From Poriferisodalis sp965231925 (GTDB lineage: Bacteria; Actinomycetota; Acidimicrobiia; Acidimicrobiales; Poriferisodalaceae): a stretch of DNA of 64,000 nucleotides. Position numbers and translations under genes: made by a program. This document shows positions 16,467 through 24,508 of this stretch, piece after piece. Where the stretch lies: contig OZ246894.1 in assembly GCA_965231925.1 (NCBI GenBank), forward strand, positions 496,001-560,000, given 5' to 3'. The notes below the pieces were generated by a model. That model searched no databases. It had not been told where the DNA came from and saw only the letters and a program-made list of their open reading frames with translations. The first letter of the stretch is position 1. Each line of letters starts with the position of its first letter.

Positions 16467-17706
16467 TAGTGCGGTGTCCGCAAACGTTCGGTGGTCGCGT
16501 CCGCGGTTGTGGTGCGGGTGTGTGCTGTGATCGGGGGTATGACTGAACGGTTGCGGGTCCGGCGTTTGACCCATGAGGAAGGCCAGCGGCTCCAGCGGAT
16601 CGTGCGCCGCGGGGGCGGCAAATCGGACAAGTCCCATGTGCGCTGGCGGCGTGCGACGGTGATTCATGCGTCTGCTGGCGGGAACTCGGTTGCGGTGATC
16701 GCTCGGCTGGTGGCGACGTCTCCTGATCGGGTGCGCGAGATGATCCATCGGTTCAACGAGTCGGGGATGGCGTCGTTGGACCCCAAGTGGGCGGGTGGCC
16801 GTCCCCGCCGGATCACGACCGGCGATGAGGCGTTCATCGTCGAGACGGCCGGCGAGCGTCCCGAGAAGCCGGGGTTGGCGTTCACGCGGTGGAGCGTCCG
16901 CAAGCTGGCTGCCTATTTGGGCGACAACCCGACCCGTGTGGTGCGGATCGGCCGTGAGCGGCTGCGCCAGCTGCTGGCGGCCAACGACGTCACGTTCCAG
17001 CGCACCAAGTCGTGGAAGGACACCGACGACCCCGACCGCGAAGCGAAGCTGGACCGCATCGAGGACGCGCTCGAGAACCATCCCGACCGCACGTTCGCGT
17101 TCGACGAGTTCGGGCCGCTGGCCATCCGCCCCACCGCCGGCGCCGGCTGGGCGCCCAGGGGCCGCCCCCAGCGGCTGCGGGCGAACTACAACAAGCTCCA
17201 CGGGGTGCGCCAGTTCCACGGCTGCTACTCGGTCGGCGACGACGAGATGTGGGGCGTCGTGCGGGCACGCAAGTCCGCAGCCAACACCCTCGCAGCGCTG
17301 CGCAGCATCCGAGCGCGCCGCCCCGACGGCGAACCGATCTATGTGATCTTGGACAACCTGTCTGCTCACAAGAGCGCCGACATCGTCCGCTGGGCTCAGC
17401 GCAACAAAGTCGAGTTGTGCTTCACGCCCACCTACAGCTCATGGGCCAACCCCATCGAAGCCCACTTCGGGCCGCTGCGCGAGTTCGTGCTCAACAACTC
17501 CGACCACCCCAACCACACCGTGCTCACACGCCGGCTGCACGCCTACCTCCGCTGGCGCAACGCCAACAAACGCAGCCCACAACTGCTCGCCGCACAACGC
17601 CGAGAACGAAAACGGGTCCGAGCCGAAAAAGGCACCCGATGGGGACGGCCCGCCACCCCCAAAGCCGCATGACCAACCCGCGCAAACGTTAGTGGACACC
17701 GCACTA
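16467..17706 (+). mobile_element. IS630-type insertion sequence, complete
   Basis: The element is bounded by TA dinucleotides (16467-16468 and 17705-17706), the target duplication expected for IS630/Tc1-mariner. The ends are inverted repeats: 13 identical bases (TAGTGCGGTGTCC), three mismatches, then AACGTT. One transposase gene fills it. Both ends and the frame are intact, so it may still move. It lies between the amidohydrolase gene and the EthD gene, in what was probably their shared promoter. Confidence 0.9.
16539..17672 (+). CDS. IS630 family transposase
   Basis: The 377-residue protein has an N-terminal helix-turn-helix (GGNSVAVIARLVATSPDRVREMIHRF pattern) with a GGRPRRI linker and a C-terminal DDE catalytic domain: Asp189 (FAFDEFGP), Asp272 (VILDNLSAH) and Glu307 (NPIEAHFGP). 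The 34-residue spacing of the last two fits IS630. ATG 16539 is chosen; an upstream GTG at 16491 lies near the left end. No frameshift is seen. Confidence 0.92.
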   Translation: MTERLRVRRLTHEEGQRLQRIVRRGGGKSDKSHVRWRRATVIHASAGGNSVAVIARLVATSPDRVREMIHRFNESGMASLDPKWAGGRPRRITTGDEAFIVETAGERPEKPGLAFTRWSVRKLAAYLGDNPTRVVRIGRERLRQLLAANDVTFQRTKSWKDTDDPDREAKLDRIEDALENHPDRTFAFDEFGPLAIRPTAGAGWAPRGRPQRLRANYNKLHGVRQFHGCYSVGDDEMWGVVRARKSAANTLAALRSIRARRPDGEPIYVILDNLSAHKSADIVRWAQRNKVELCFTPTYSSWANPIEAHFGPLREFVLNNSDHPNHTVLTRRLHAYLRWRNANKRSPQLLAAQRRERKRVRAEKGTRWGRPATPKAA

Positions 17707-17750
17707 GCCTCATCGCAAGGCGAACTCGCCCGAGGCTGAGGAGGCGAACG

Positions 17751-18524
17751 ATGCTGCGACTGACGTTCTTGCTGCGGCGCAAGGAAGGCATGAGCCGGGC
17801 CGAGATGCAGGACTACTGGCTCAACGTGCACGGTCCGCTGGTGGTAGCGCACTCGGCGAAGGCGAAGATGCTCCGTTACGTGCAGGTGCACACCACAGAC
17901 GACGATCACAGCCGGCTGCCGGGCCGGCGGGGTCAGATGGAAGAGCCCTACGACGGGGCGGCCGAGGTCTGGTGGGAATCGAAGGAAACGATGCTGGCTG
18001 CCATGCGCACCGATGCCGGCCGTGAGTTCGACCGGGTGCTGGTCGAAGACGAGCTCAACTTCGCCGACATCAAGAACTCCACCGCGTACTACTGCTACGA
18101 GTACCCGCAGGTGAACCCGACGCCGGAGAACATCGTCGCCACCGACCGCTCCAGCCTGGTCAAGCTGTACTTCAGCTACCGCCACCTGCCGTCGCTGAGC
18201 ATCGACGAGGCGCAGTGGTACTGGCGGACGCACCACGGACCGATCATCCGACGCCAAGCCCAGTCGTCGGGAATCCTGCGCTACCAGCAGGTGCACGCCG
18301 ACGAGCACTCGTTCACGGCGGCCGTCAACCGCTCACGAGGCTCGACGGTCGAGCCCTATACGGGTCACGCCGAGGTCTGGATGGACCGCAGCGCCATGGG
18401 CAATGCAATTCCCGAGAACCGGGCAGCATCGCGCCGGGCGTATGAGGATGAGGCCAACTTCATCGACTTCGGCCGCTCGGTGATGTTCCTGGCCAAAGAG
18501 CACGTGATGGTCGACCACCGCTGA
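17751..18524 (+). CDS. Tandem EthD-domain protein
   Basis: The 257-residue protein holds two EthD-like ferredoxin-fold domains, about residues 1-110 and 125-250. Each has the signature W-x-x-H-G-P (YWLNVHGPLV near 24 and YWRTHHGPII near 160). EthD-type dimeric alpha-beta barrels act in ether degradation and in polyketide or aromatic turnover. An ATG at 17751 follows GAGGAGGCGA, a good ribosome-binding site. The gene was probably divergent with the amidohydrolase before the IS arrived, suggesting a shared pathway. Confidence 0.82.
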   Translation: MLRLTFLLRRKEGMSRAEMQDYWLNVHGPLVVAHSAKAKMLRYVQVHTTDDDHSRLPGRRGQMEEPYDGAAEVWWESKETMLAAMRTDAGREFDRVLVEDELNFADIKNSTAYYCYEYPQVNPTPENIVATDRSSLVKLYFSYRHLPSLSIDEAQWYWRTHHGPIIRRQAQSSGILRYQQVHADEHSFTAAVNRSRGSTVEPYTGHAEVWMDRSAMGNAIPENRAASRRAYEDEANFIDFGRSVMFLAKEHVMVDHR

Positions 18525-18554
18525 AGCTCCTGCCCGCCGATGCTCGCGAGCGCG

Positions 18555-20165
18555 TCAGGTGTGTTCTTGACGGCGCACCACCAGGAACCAGGTGAGCACG
18601 AACGACAGGACCACCAGGATCACGCCCATCAGCCCTGCTTCGGCGATGAACGCATCTTCGAATGATCCGTAGATCCGCGTGGTCAGCGTGGAGAAGCCGA
18701 GGGGCGAGACCAGCAGGCTGATCGGCAGTTCCTTCATGACCGAGAGCAGCACGAGGCCAGCACCCGCCGCGAGTGCGGGGCCCATGACCGGCAGGTCCAC
18801 GGTGAAGAGGCGCCGCACCGGACCTGCGCCGAGCAGGCGGGCCGAGTCGTGCAGCTGGCCGGGCACGCTGCGGACAGCCACGATGCTGACGCCCATCGCG
18901 AGCGACCCGAAACGCACGATGTAAGCGAAGATCAGCAGCACGGTCGTATCGCCCAGCAGCTCCAGCACGAGGTCGGTTCGAAGCGTCCAGAAGCGCATCG
19001 ACAGCGCGATGAGCAGGCCGGGCAGCGCAAAGGTGCTGATCACCACTGCGTGTGCCAACGACCCGGTGCGTGAGCGATGACGCCCGACCAGCATCGCGAT
19101 CGGCAGCACCGCGACGACAGAGATCAGTGCCGCCACGACGCTCACCCAGAGGGTGTTGAACGTGGCATCGGCGATGCTCGGATAGTCGACCGCGAGCGCT
19201 CGCTCGCCGGTGATCGAACGAAGTACGCCTCGCTGAGCCCAATCCACCAAGGCGATGAAGGGAGCGCCCACGCTGGCGAAGACCGTGATCACCACCGCCG
19301 CCAGTGCCGCCGGCCGCCAGCGACCCAGGTGGTAGTCGAGCGGTCGTTGGCCCCCCGAACGTGTCCCGTCAGGCAGCCGGCGGGAGAACCATCGCTCGGC
19401 TAGCACCACCGCCGCAGCCAGGACCAGCAGCATCAGGCTCAGCGCCAGCGCCACGGGCGGGTTCGCGAGGTAGTTCGTGGCGATAGCTCGCGTCAGCGTG
19501 TCATATCGCATGAGCTGCACGGCGCCGAAGTCGCTCAGCGTGTACAGGAACACCAGCAGCGTTCCCGCGCCGATCGCGGTGCCCGCATGCGGCAGGCAGA
19601 TCCGCCGGAACACCGCGAACGCGCTGTCTCCGAGCAGCCGGGCGCTCTCTTCGAGGCTGCCGGGGAGCTGCCGCAGCCGGGCCGCGACCGGCAGGTACAC
19701 GTAGGGATAGGTCATCAGCACCAGCACCAGCCACGCGCCGAAGAACCCCCGCAGCTCCGGCACTGTGGTGATGCCGAGGCGCGCTGCCAGATCGTTGGCC
19801 AGCCCGCCCGGGTTAAGCGTGCGGATGAAGGCCGCGGCGCCGACGAACGTCGGATACACCAGCGGCAGCGGCAGCAGCACGCGCCACAGCCGGCGCAGTG
19901 GCAGGTCGGTGCGCATGGTGAGCCAAGCAAGGCCGGTCCCGAGGAATGCAGCGCACGCGGACACCGAAACGGCGAGCCGGAGCGTGCGCCACAGCGGGCC
20001 GAGGGTGCGAGCGCTCCACAGCAGGCCCTCGGGACCGGTGCCGTCACGCAGCGCCCGGTACACGAGATACACGCCGGGGAAGGCGAACAGAAACGCCAGC
20101 ACCACACCGGCGACGCGCAGCGCCGAAGGTGCGGTGCTGCGCCCTCGCCGGGCTGCTGCGATCAT
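18555..20165 (-). CDS. Iron(III) ABC transporter permease
   Basis: The 536-residue protein has about 12 membrane segments in two homologous halves, as in FbpB/SfuB/FutB iron permeases. Each half has a coupling-helix region (ESARLLGDSAFAVFRRICLP near 190 and DSARLLGAGPVRRLFTVDLP near 430) that contacts the ATPase. It lies downstream of the iron-binding lipoprotein gene. No ATPase gene of this system is nearby, so that subunit must be encoded elsewhere. The N-terminal sequence is basic (RRGRSTAPSALR). Confidence 0.88.
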   Translation of the reverse strand: MIAAARRGRSTAPSALRVAGVVLAFLFAFPGVYLVYRALRDGTGPEGLLWSARTLGPLWRTLRLAVSVSACAAFLGTGLAWLTMRTDLPLRRLWRVLLPLPLVYPTFVGAAAFIRTLNPGGLANDLAARLGITTVPELRGFFGAWLVLVLMTYPYVYLPVAARLRQLPGSLEESARLLGDSAFAVFRRICLPHAGTAIGAGTLLVFLYTLSDFGAVQLMRYDTLTRAIATNYLANPPVALALSLMLLVLAAAVVLAERWFSRRLPDGTRSGGQRPLDYHLGRWRPAALAAVVITVFASVGAPFIALVDWAQRGVLRSITGERALAVDYPSIADATFNTLWVSVVAALISVVAVLPIAMLVGRHRSRTGSLAHAVVISTFALPGLLIALSMRFWTLRTDLVLELLGDTTVLLIFAYIVRFGSLAMGVSIVAVRSVPGQLHDSARLLGAGPVRRLFTVDLPVMGPALAAGAGLVLLSVMKELPISLLVSPLGFSTLTTRIYGSFEDAFIAEAGLMGVILVVLSFVLTWFLVVRRQEHT

Positions 20166-20201
20166 CTCAGCGACCCGTTCGGGCCGGCATCGGGATGGAT
20201 G

Positions 20202-21320
20202 TCACTCGTTCAGGATGCCGCTGGCCTCGATGATCTCGGTGGAGCGTGCAAAACCATCGCCGAGCGAGTCGAAGCTAATGCGCCCGATCTCGGGGCCGCC
20301 CAGCGCCGGCAGGACATCGGCGGGGGCGACTCCGGCGGCGAGTGGGTACTCGAGCGTTTCCCCGCTGAAGTAGCGCTGCGCAGGCTCGCTCAGCAGGTAG
20401 GCGATGAATTCGTTGGCGGAGTCGCCGTTCGAGCTGGAGGCGGTCACCGTGGCGGCCGTGATGATCAGCAGCGAGCCGATGTCGTCGCCGGCGAATTCCC
20501 AGTTCGCGGCACGGTGGTCGTCACCGGACGCCGCCGCAACTTGGTACTGGTAGTAGTGGTTCACGAGACCCATGTCGATCTCGCCCCGACCCGCGGCCTC
20601 CACGATGGACCGGTTATTGGGGTAGTAGCGGGCACCGTTGGCGACCATCTCGTCGAGCCATCGGGCTGCGACGTCGTCGCCGTTCTGCGTTCGGAATACC
20701 GTGAACCAGTCGACGAACGAACCGTTGGTCGCGGGGATTGCCACCCGACCGCGGAAGCGTTCGCCGGTGAGGTCGAAGACCGACGCGGGCAGTTCGCTGT
20801 CGGCGACGTTGTCGAGGTTGTAGACGAGCACGCGCTTGCGGCCGGTGAAGCCGACCCACGTGCCCGAAGCCGAACGGTTCTCCTCGCTCACGAGTCCTAG
20901 GACGTCGCTGTCGATCGTCCTCAGCAGTCCCTTGCCTTCGAGGAATCCCACCGGTCCGGGCGAGCGCGACAAGTACACGTCAGCCGCGGTGCGATCGCCT
21001 TCTTCTGCGAGCAGCAGGGCCAGGTCGGTTGAGGCACCCCAGCGGACCGCCACCTCGATGCCAGTCTCGCAAGCGAACGCGTCGAGCACCGGCTGGATCA
21101 GGTTCTCGGTGCGGCCGGAATAGACGGTGAGCTGCCGGTCGGTCTCCGAAGCGCAGTCACCGTCGAAGATCTGCGCGGCGGGTCCTTCCAGCATGCGCGC
21201 CGAGCCGCACGCAGCGGCAATCGTCGCGACCGTCACGACGAGGGCTGCCCAACGAAGCCGTGGCGGGCGGGCTGCCCACGAAGTCGGTCGGGTTGAGCGG
21301 CAGTGCGGGTCCGTGTGCAT
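20202..21320 (-). CDS. Iron-binding lipoprotein of the ABC transporter
   Basis: The 372-residue protein has a signal segment (WAALVVTVATIAAAC) with the lipobox Cys38, then LTVYSGRTENLIQPVLDAF, the usual first strand and helix of FutA/FbpA-type iron-binding proteins. Tyrosines near GARYYPNNRS and LVNHYYQYQ match the paired tyrosines that bind Fe(III). It would capture ferric iron outside the membrane and hand it to the permease encoded downstream. The mRNA may be leaderless, since the predicted transcript start lies within a few nt of ATG 21320. Confidence 0.88.
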   Translation of the reverse strand: MHTDPHCRSTRPTSWAARPPRLRWAALVVTVATIAAACGSARMLEGPAAQIFDGDCASETDRQLTVYSGRTENLIQPVLDAFACETGIEVAVRWGASTDLALLLAEEGDRTAADVYLSRSPGPVGFLEGKGLLRTIDSDVLGLVSEENRSASGTWVGFTGRKRVLVYNLDNVADSELPASVFDLTGERFRGRVAIPATNGSFVDWFTVFRTQNGDDVAARWLDEMVANGARYYPNNRSIVEAAGRGEIDMGLVNHYYQYQVAAASGDDHRAANWEFAGDDIGSLLIITAATVTASSSNGDSANEFIAYLLSEPAQRYFSGETLEYPLAAGVAPADVLPALGGPEIGRISFDSLGDGFARSTEIIEASGILNE

Positions 21321-21328
21321 GGCGCAGC

Positions 21329-21368
21329 AATATAGCCAAAGTTTCCGTCGTGTGTAAAGTATACCTAA
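21329..21368 (-). promoter_or_regulatory. Promoter with DtxR/IdeR-like box
   Basis: On the minus strand TTTACA (21358-21353) and TATATT (21334-21329) are separated by 18 nt. A near-palindrome TTAGGTATACTTTA (21368-21355) overlaps the -35 box; it resembles the TTAGGT half-site of DtxR/IdeR operators. Given the iron transporter downstream, iron-dependent repression is likely. The right half-site is imperfect. Confidence 0.5.
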
Positions 21369-21470
21369 CTATCACAGCGCGGGTCGCCAATCGGCACACA
21401 CTCATTGCCCTCGTGATGGCGCCCCGGCGGAATTTGCTTGTGTACATTGGCGATGCGGCCCTAGGGTCGC

Positions 21471-21542
21471 TGGTGGAACTAGACGGAATCGAACCGTCCG
21501 AGGTCGGCTATCAATCCAGCTCGGCGCACCAGCGCTAGTCCC
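21471..21542 (-). other. tRNA-like element with encoded CCA
   Basis: On the minus strand a 72-nt sequence begins GGGACTA and ends TAGTTCC-A-CCA; the two ends pair over 7 bp with one G-U. Before the 3' strand is a perfect T-arm: GACGG, loop TTCGATT, CCGTC. Between them are a GCGC-TGGT-GCGC hairpin and a CGAG...CTCG stem, but no proper 5-bp anticodon arm. It thus has a sound acceptor/T-arm half and an aberrant D/anticodon half. It could be a tRNA pseudogene, an unusual tRNA or an integration remnant. Confidence 0.45.
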
Positions 21543-21544
21543 GT

Positions 21545-21572
21545 GAGGGCCGCACCCCCGGGTGCGGCCCTC
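21545..21572 (+). terminator. Strong GC hairpin
   Basis: GAGGGCCGCACCC pairs with GGGTGCGGCCCTC in a perfect stem of 12-13 bp with a very small loop. It begins 3 nt from the tRNA-like element. A weak T-containing stretch (GCATGTTGAC) follows on the plus strand. It may end transcription between the iron transporter region and the SDR gene. Confidence 0.5.
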
Positions 21573-21709
21573 GCATGTTGACAGGGCATACGTCGAGGAC
21601 TCTCGTGATTTTCTGAACGCGAGCTGAGGTCAGCTTGACTGGGTCCATGAGCATGGGCGCGGCTGTGTCTGCTGCTGGAGTTCGCAGCAATGTCCGGCCA
21701 GTGGAGGGC
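21573..21709. other. Intergenic, no gene seen
   Basis: With the promoter at 21329-21368, the tRNA-like element and the hairpin, the gap from 21321 to 21709 is explained in part. The remaining bases hold no supported ORF or repeat. Confidence 0.4.
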
Positions 21710-22705
21710 TCAGGCGAAGCGCAGGGGCTCCGCGGCGCTCCAGTCGACGGGCTGCTCGTCGAGGTTCAGCGCCAGCCGGTGCCAGATCAGCTCGACAGCG
21801 GCCTGTGCCGAACGCGCAGTCTCGCCATCCTCCTCGGCGGCGGTCACCATCAGCTCGTACATGGCGCCGTCGGTCTCGCTGGTCGGGCGGGCCAGCAGCG
21901 CCATGAACGCTTCGGCCATTTCGCAGGGCTCCAGCATCCGTGGCTGCCAGCGACCGAAAACCCGCTCGTTGCCGGCGTAGGAGTTGGTCATGCCCGTGCG
22001 CACGAAGGGCAGCAGCAGCGTGAAACAGGTGACGAGGTCGGCGCTGCGGCCCAGGTTCACCTTCAGCACCTTGGGCAGCTGCAGCACCGCCCAATTGCTG
22101 AGCGCGTAGCCGGGCACGGCGGGGCCAGGGTCCACGGCCTGGCGGGATGACACGTACACGATCTGCGCCGGTTCGCCGGCGTACACCGCCTCGCCCGCCC
22201 ACAGGTGCGTCGAAGCCAGGAAGCCGTCGACCTTGGTGTCGAGCACCAGCCGCGACTGCTCGAGGTTGTCGATGAAGTGCTGACGCACCCGTGCTCGCCG
22301 CAGCGACGAGGATTCGCCTTCCACCTGGCGCAGCGTGCGTCCCAGGTTGTAGCCCGTTTCGGTCAGCCCGGAGTTGCAGATCACCAAGTTCGGCGGCAGC
22401 CCGCCCATCTGGTCCATGACGTAGCTGCGGATGGCCCACAGGTCGCGCAGGTTGGTCACGTCGGCTTGCACTGGAAAGGAGCGCACGCCTTCGTCGCGCA
22501 GCTGGTCGACGAGGTCGAACCCGTCCTCGTAACTGCGATGAAAGTGGATGCCGACCGAGTCAGCGCCGTTCAACCCGGCGCTGAGTGCAAACGCTTGGCC
22601 GATGCCGCCGTCCTTGCCGGCACCGGTGATGAGCACGCGCTTGCCCTCTACGCCACCGCGCAGCGCTTCGAAGCGAAACCTGTCGGTCGGCGCGGTGTAG
22701 GCCAT
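21710..22705 (-). CDS. Atypical SDR family oxidoreductase
   Basis: The 331-residue protein has an extended nucleotide motif (TGAGKDGGIG, about residues 29-38) and the SDR order of ADVTNL, VICNSG and VSSRQA. The active-site segment is GYALSNWAVLQLPK: the Tyr is followed by Asn where Lys is expected. Length and the C-terminal extension also exceed the classical type. ATG 22705 is used because GAGGAG lies 7 nt upstream; ATG 22720 is poorer. Substrate unknown. Confidence 0.78.
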   Translation of the reverse strand: MAYTAPTDRFRFEALRGGVEGKRVLITGAGKDGGIGQAFALSAGLNGADSVGIHFHRSYEDGFDLVDQLRDEGVRSFPVQADVTNLRDLWAIRSYVMDQMGGLPPNLVICNSGLTETGYNLGRTLRQVEGESSSLRRARVRQHFIDNLEQSRLVLDTKVDGFLASTHLWAGEAVYAGEPAQIVYVSSRQAVDPGPAVPGYALSNWAVLQLPKVLKVNLGRSADLVTCFTLLLPFVRTGMTNSYAGNERVFGRWQPRMLEPCEMAEAFMALLARPTSETDGAMYELMVTAAEEDGETARSAQAAVELIWHRLALNLDEQPVDWSAAEPLRFA

Positions 22706-22724
22706 GGCAATGCTCCTCATTGAG

Positions 22725-22824
22725 CGACGGGCCGAGCTGCCGGTCGATGTCCGGTCGAACGCCCGGCGCCGACCGCGAGTCTGCCCTACGTGAACACGCG
22801 GGTGAGACCCTTGTGCTCACGCCG
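22725..22824. repeat. Direct repeat A, copy 1
   Basis: One hundred bases here align without gaps to 25876-25975 (offset 3151), with roughly four of five bases identical; the first 60 are closest (for example GTCCGGTCGAACGCC). Both copies are non-coding: this one lies just upstream of the SDR start, the other between the J-domain gene and the enoyl-CoA hydratase gene. Confidence 0.75.
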
Positions 22825-22940
22825 ACGGGAGGTCTGTCGTGGAGTGTGTGGCTCGGCCTGACGCGGGAGTCCTTGGCGATGTGACGTGATGTAGACGAAG
22901 TTGCGAGTCCAGCGTTCATCGGACATGGCATGATCGAGCT

Positions 22941-23288
22941 ATGGAGTCCAAGCCGTGGTGGGTGCGACCAGATCCGGTGCTGGAACGGCTGGAAGCACGT
23001 TTCGATCGGGCGAAGAGACGCCTGTTGCGCACTGACGAAGGCCGCTGGGCACTCGTGGTGCAGGGAACACTCCAATCCGAGATCGAGGTGTTCGACACCG
23101 AGATGGCGGCCACTCGCGCCGGGTTCCTGCACCCGTCTCGAAAGCGCTTCTGCATCAAGCCGATCGTGCAACGCGAAGAGCCCATCTTCGTCCGAGCATC
23201 GCTGCGCGAGGGGCCGCTCGACCCAGGGCCGGGACTCCAGCCTGTGAGTTGGCGTGAGATGCCGCCGGGCTACGATATCTCGCCTTGA
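22941..23288 (+). CDS. Hypothetical protein upstream of retropepsin-like gene
   Basis: The 115-residue protein is not recognised. It has a charged N-terminal helix (PDPVLERLEARFDRAKRRLL) and then beta-rich segments (RWALVVQGTLQSEIEVFD, KPIVQREEPIFVRASL). Its stop overlaps the TTG start of the next gene (TTGA), so the two are probably made together. The pair may form a protease with an accessory or substrate-like subunit. Confidence 0.55.
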   Translation: MESKPWWVRPDPVLERLEARFDRAKRRLLRTDEGRWALVVQGTLQSEIEVFDTEMAATRAGFLHPSRKRFCIKPIVQREEPIFVRASLREGPLDPGPGLQPVSWREMPPGYDISP

Positions 23289-23755
23289 ACGCCGGTCTCG
23301 GCGCCGCACCGATGATCCTCACGGCGCCCATCGGTCGCGCTGGGGCGTTCGTTGAGGTGGAACTCTCGTTAACCGCCTACGAGATCCACAGGCGCCAATC
23401 CGGCGCAGTCCGTGCGTCGATTCCCCTTCCCATCCGAGGCAGAGGCTTGCTTGATACCGGCAGCGAAGTGTCGATCATCAGCAACGTGGCAGCCGAGGCG
23501 CTCAGCCTCGATGCGATGCGAACTGTGCCGGTGACCACATCGACAGGCACGGGTGACGGACCCGTGTACTCAGCACAGGTCACCTTGGGCTGGAACCAAC
23601 GTCCACGGGCGCGAGCCCTCGAAACGAATATCGTGGGTCAACCGCTCCGCGGCATACACATGCTCATCGGCCGAGACGTCCTCCGGCATGGGCAGCTGAC
23701 GTGGGACGGCCCGGCGGCGGTCGCGACCCTACGGTTTCCTGCTGCCGCGAATTAG
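23285..23755 (+). CDS. Retropepsin-like aspartic protease
   Basis: The 156-residue protein carries the active-site pattern GLLDTGSEVSIIS (Asp57-Thr-Gly), preceded by a hydrophobic strand, and a later flap/strand with the family motif HMLIGRDVLRHG near residue 124. This fits single-domain bacterial retropepsins that work as dimers. Targets are unknown. The TTG at 23285 couples it to the upstream gene; ATG 23312 is an alternative. Its last 37 codons lie in repeat B, which is found again at 26873-27021. Confidence 0.75.
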   Translation: MNAGLGAAPMILTAPIGRAGAFVEVELSLTAYEIHRRQSGAVRASIPLPIRGRGLLDTGSEVSIISNVAAEALSLDAMRTVPVTTSTGTGDGPVYSAQVTLGWNQRPRARALETNIVGQPLRGIHMLIGRDVLRHGQLTWDGPAAVATLRFPAAAN

Positions 23756-23790
23756 CGGCGGATGTCGGGGGCACCGAGGCGGGCGTCGTC
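23642..23790. repeat. Direct repeat B, copy 1
   Basis: About 149 bases match 26873-27021 with only about seven differences. This copy covers the 3' end of the retropepsin gene and, on the minus strand, the last codons of a GlpD-like C-terminus (ARLGAPDIRR-stop). Copy 2 covers the end of the real glpD and a retropepsin tail. So the ancestor had these two genes facing each other. Confidence 0.85.
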
Positions 23791-24290
23791 GAGGGCTCCC
23801 TCGACCGGCGCTGCTGCCATCGCCACGCCCGGCGCCGGTCCACGCCCAGCACTGCGCACACGCGGCTGTGCTTCCACCCAGCCGACACGGCGTCGTCGAT
23901 CAGAACCAGCGGCACAGTCTTGGCGGTCCCGCTGACGCGGGCGGGGACAGGACCGCTCATCCCCACCACGTTCTTCCCCGCAGCACAGCCTGCTCGACGG
24001 CCGGCTCGACCACTGTGCGCCCCAGCCGCTCCACCTCCGCCCGTGAGACCGCGGCCTCCGTCGCCTCGGCTCGGGACCGGCGAGACCGGCCCGGCCGCGA
24101 CGCGCCCAACGCGGCGATCGCGCCGTCGCGTGCCACAGCGCGCAGCCGGCTGATCACCGACCGGTCCACGCCGGCCTCCGCGGCCGCCTGGGCCTGGGCG
24201 GCCTGCCCGGTCAGCATCCTCACCCACAAGTCGTACTTCCGCTCCGCTGTGAGCAGCTTCTTCGGTTTGCGGCCCGGCGAGCTCATCAGC
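23791..24290 (-). mobile_element. IS3-family remnant
   Basis: On the minus strand an OrfA-like frame is followed, in another frame, by the first part of OrfB (VPLVLIDDAVSAGWKHSRVC, VLGVDRRRAWRWQQRR). The DDE catalytic part is missing: the sequence breaks off at repeat B. This is a truncated IS3 element with the usual OrfA/OrfB frame shift, at the junction of the rearranged segment. Confidence 0.75.
23957..24286 (-). pseudogene. IS3-type OrfA of the remnant element
   Basis: The 109-residue frame begins SSPGRKPKKLLTAERKYDLW and has a helix-turn-helix (QAAAEAGVDRSVISRLRAVARDG pattern) and a charged helical tail with heptads typical of IS3 OrfA. OrfB continues only for about 60 codons in another frame, so no working transposase can be made. 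Confidence 0.7.
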
Positions 24291-24508
24291 CGCGGCCTCC
24301 CGGACTGAGACCGCCAACCCTGCCCGATGCTGCTTGAAAAAACTCAAGAACTGTCGCGCAAAATCAGACGCAACACGGCGGGGCCGTCGTGCTTATCGTC
24401 GGAATCGTGCGCCAGTTGTCGCTTCGCGTGAGAATGCGTGCTCGTGATACGGGCGGCTGTGACGACTGACCGCCGGCTCAGGTCTTCCAGTCGCCGGTGG
24501 GCGATCAG

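Noticed and set aside
16338..17369. A 735-residue version of the amidohydrolase reading through the IS element
   Set aside because: The extra N-terminal part is antisense to the transposase; ATG 16337 gives the normal protein.
21471..21542. tRNA-Sec or tmRNA 3' end
   Set aside because: The element is only 72 nt with its 5' acceptor strand in place, lacks a UCA anticodon arm and long variable arm, and has no tag-coding region upstream.
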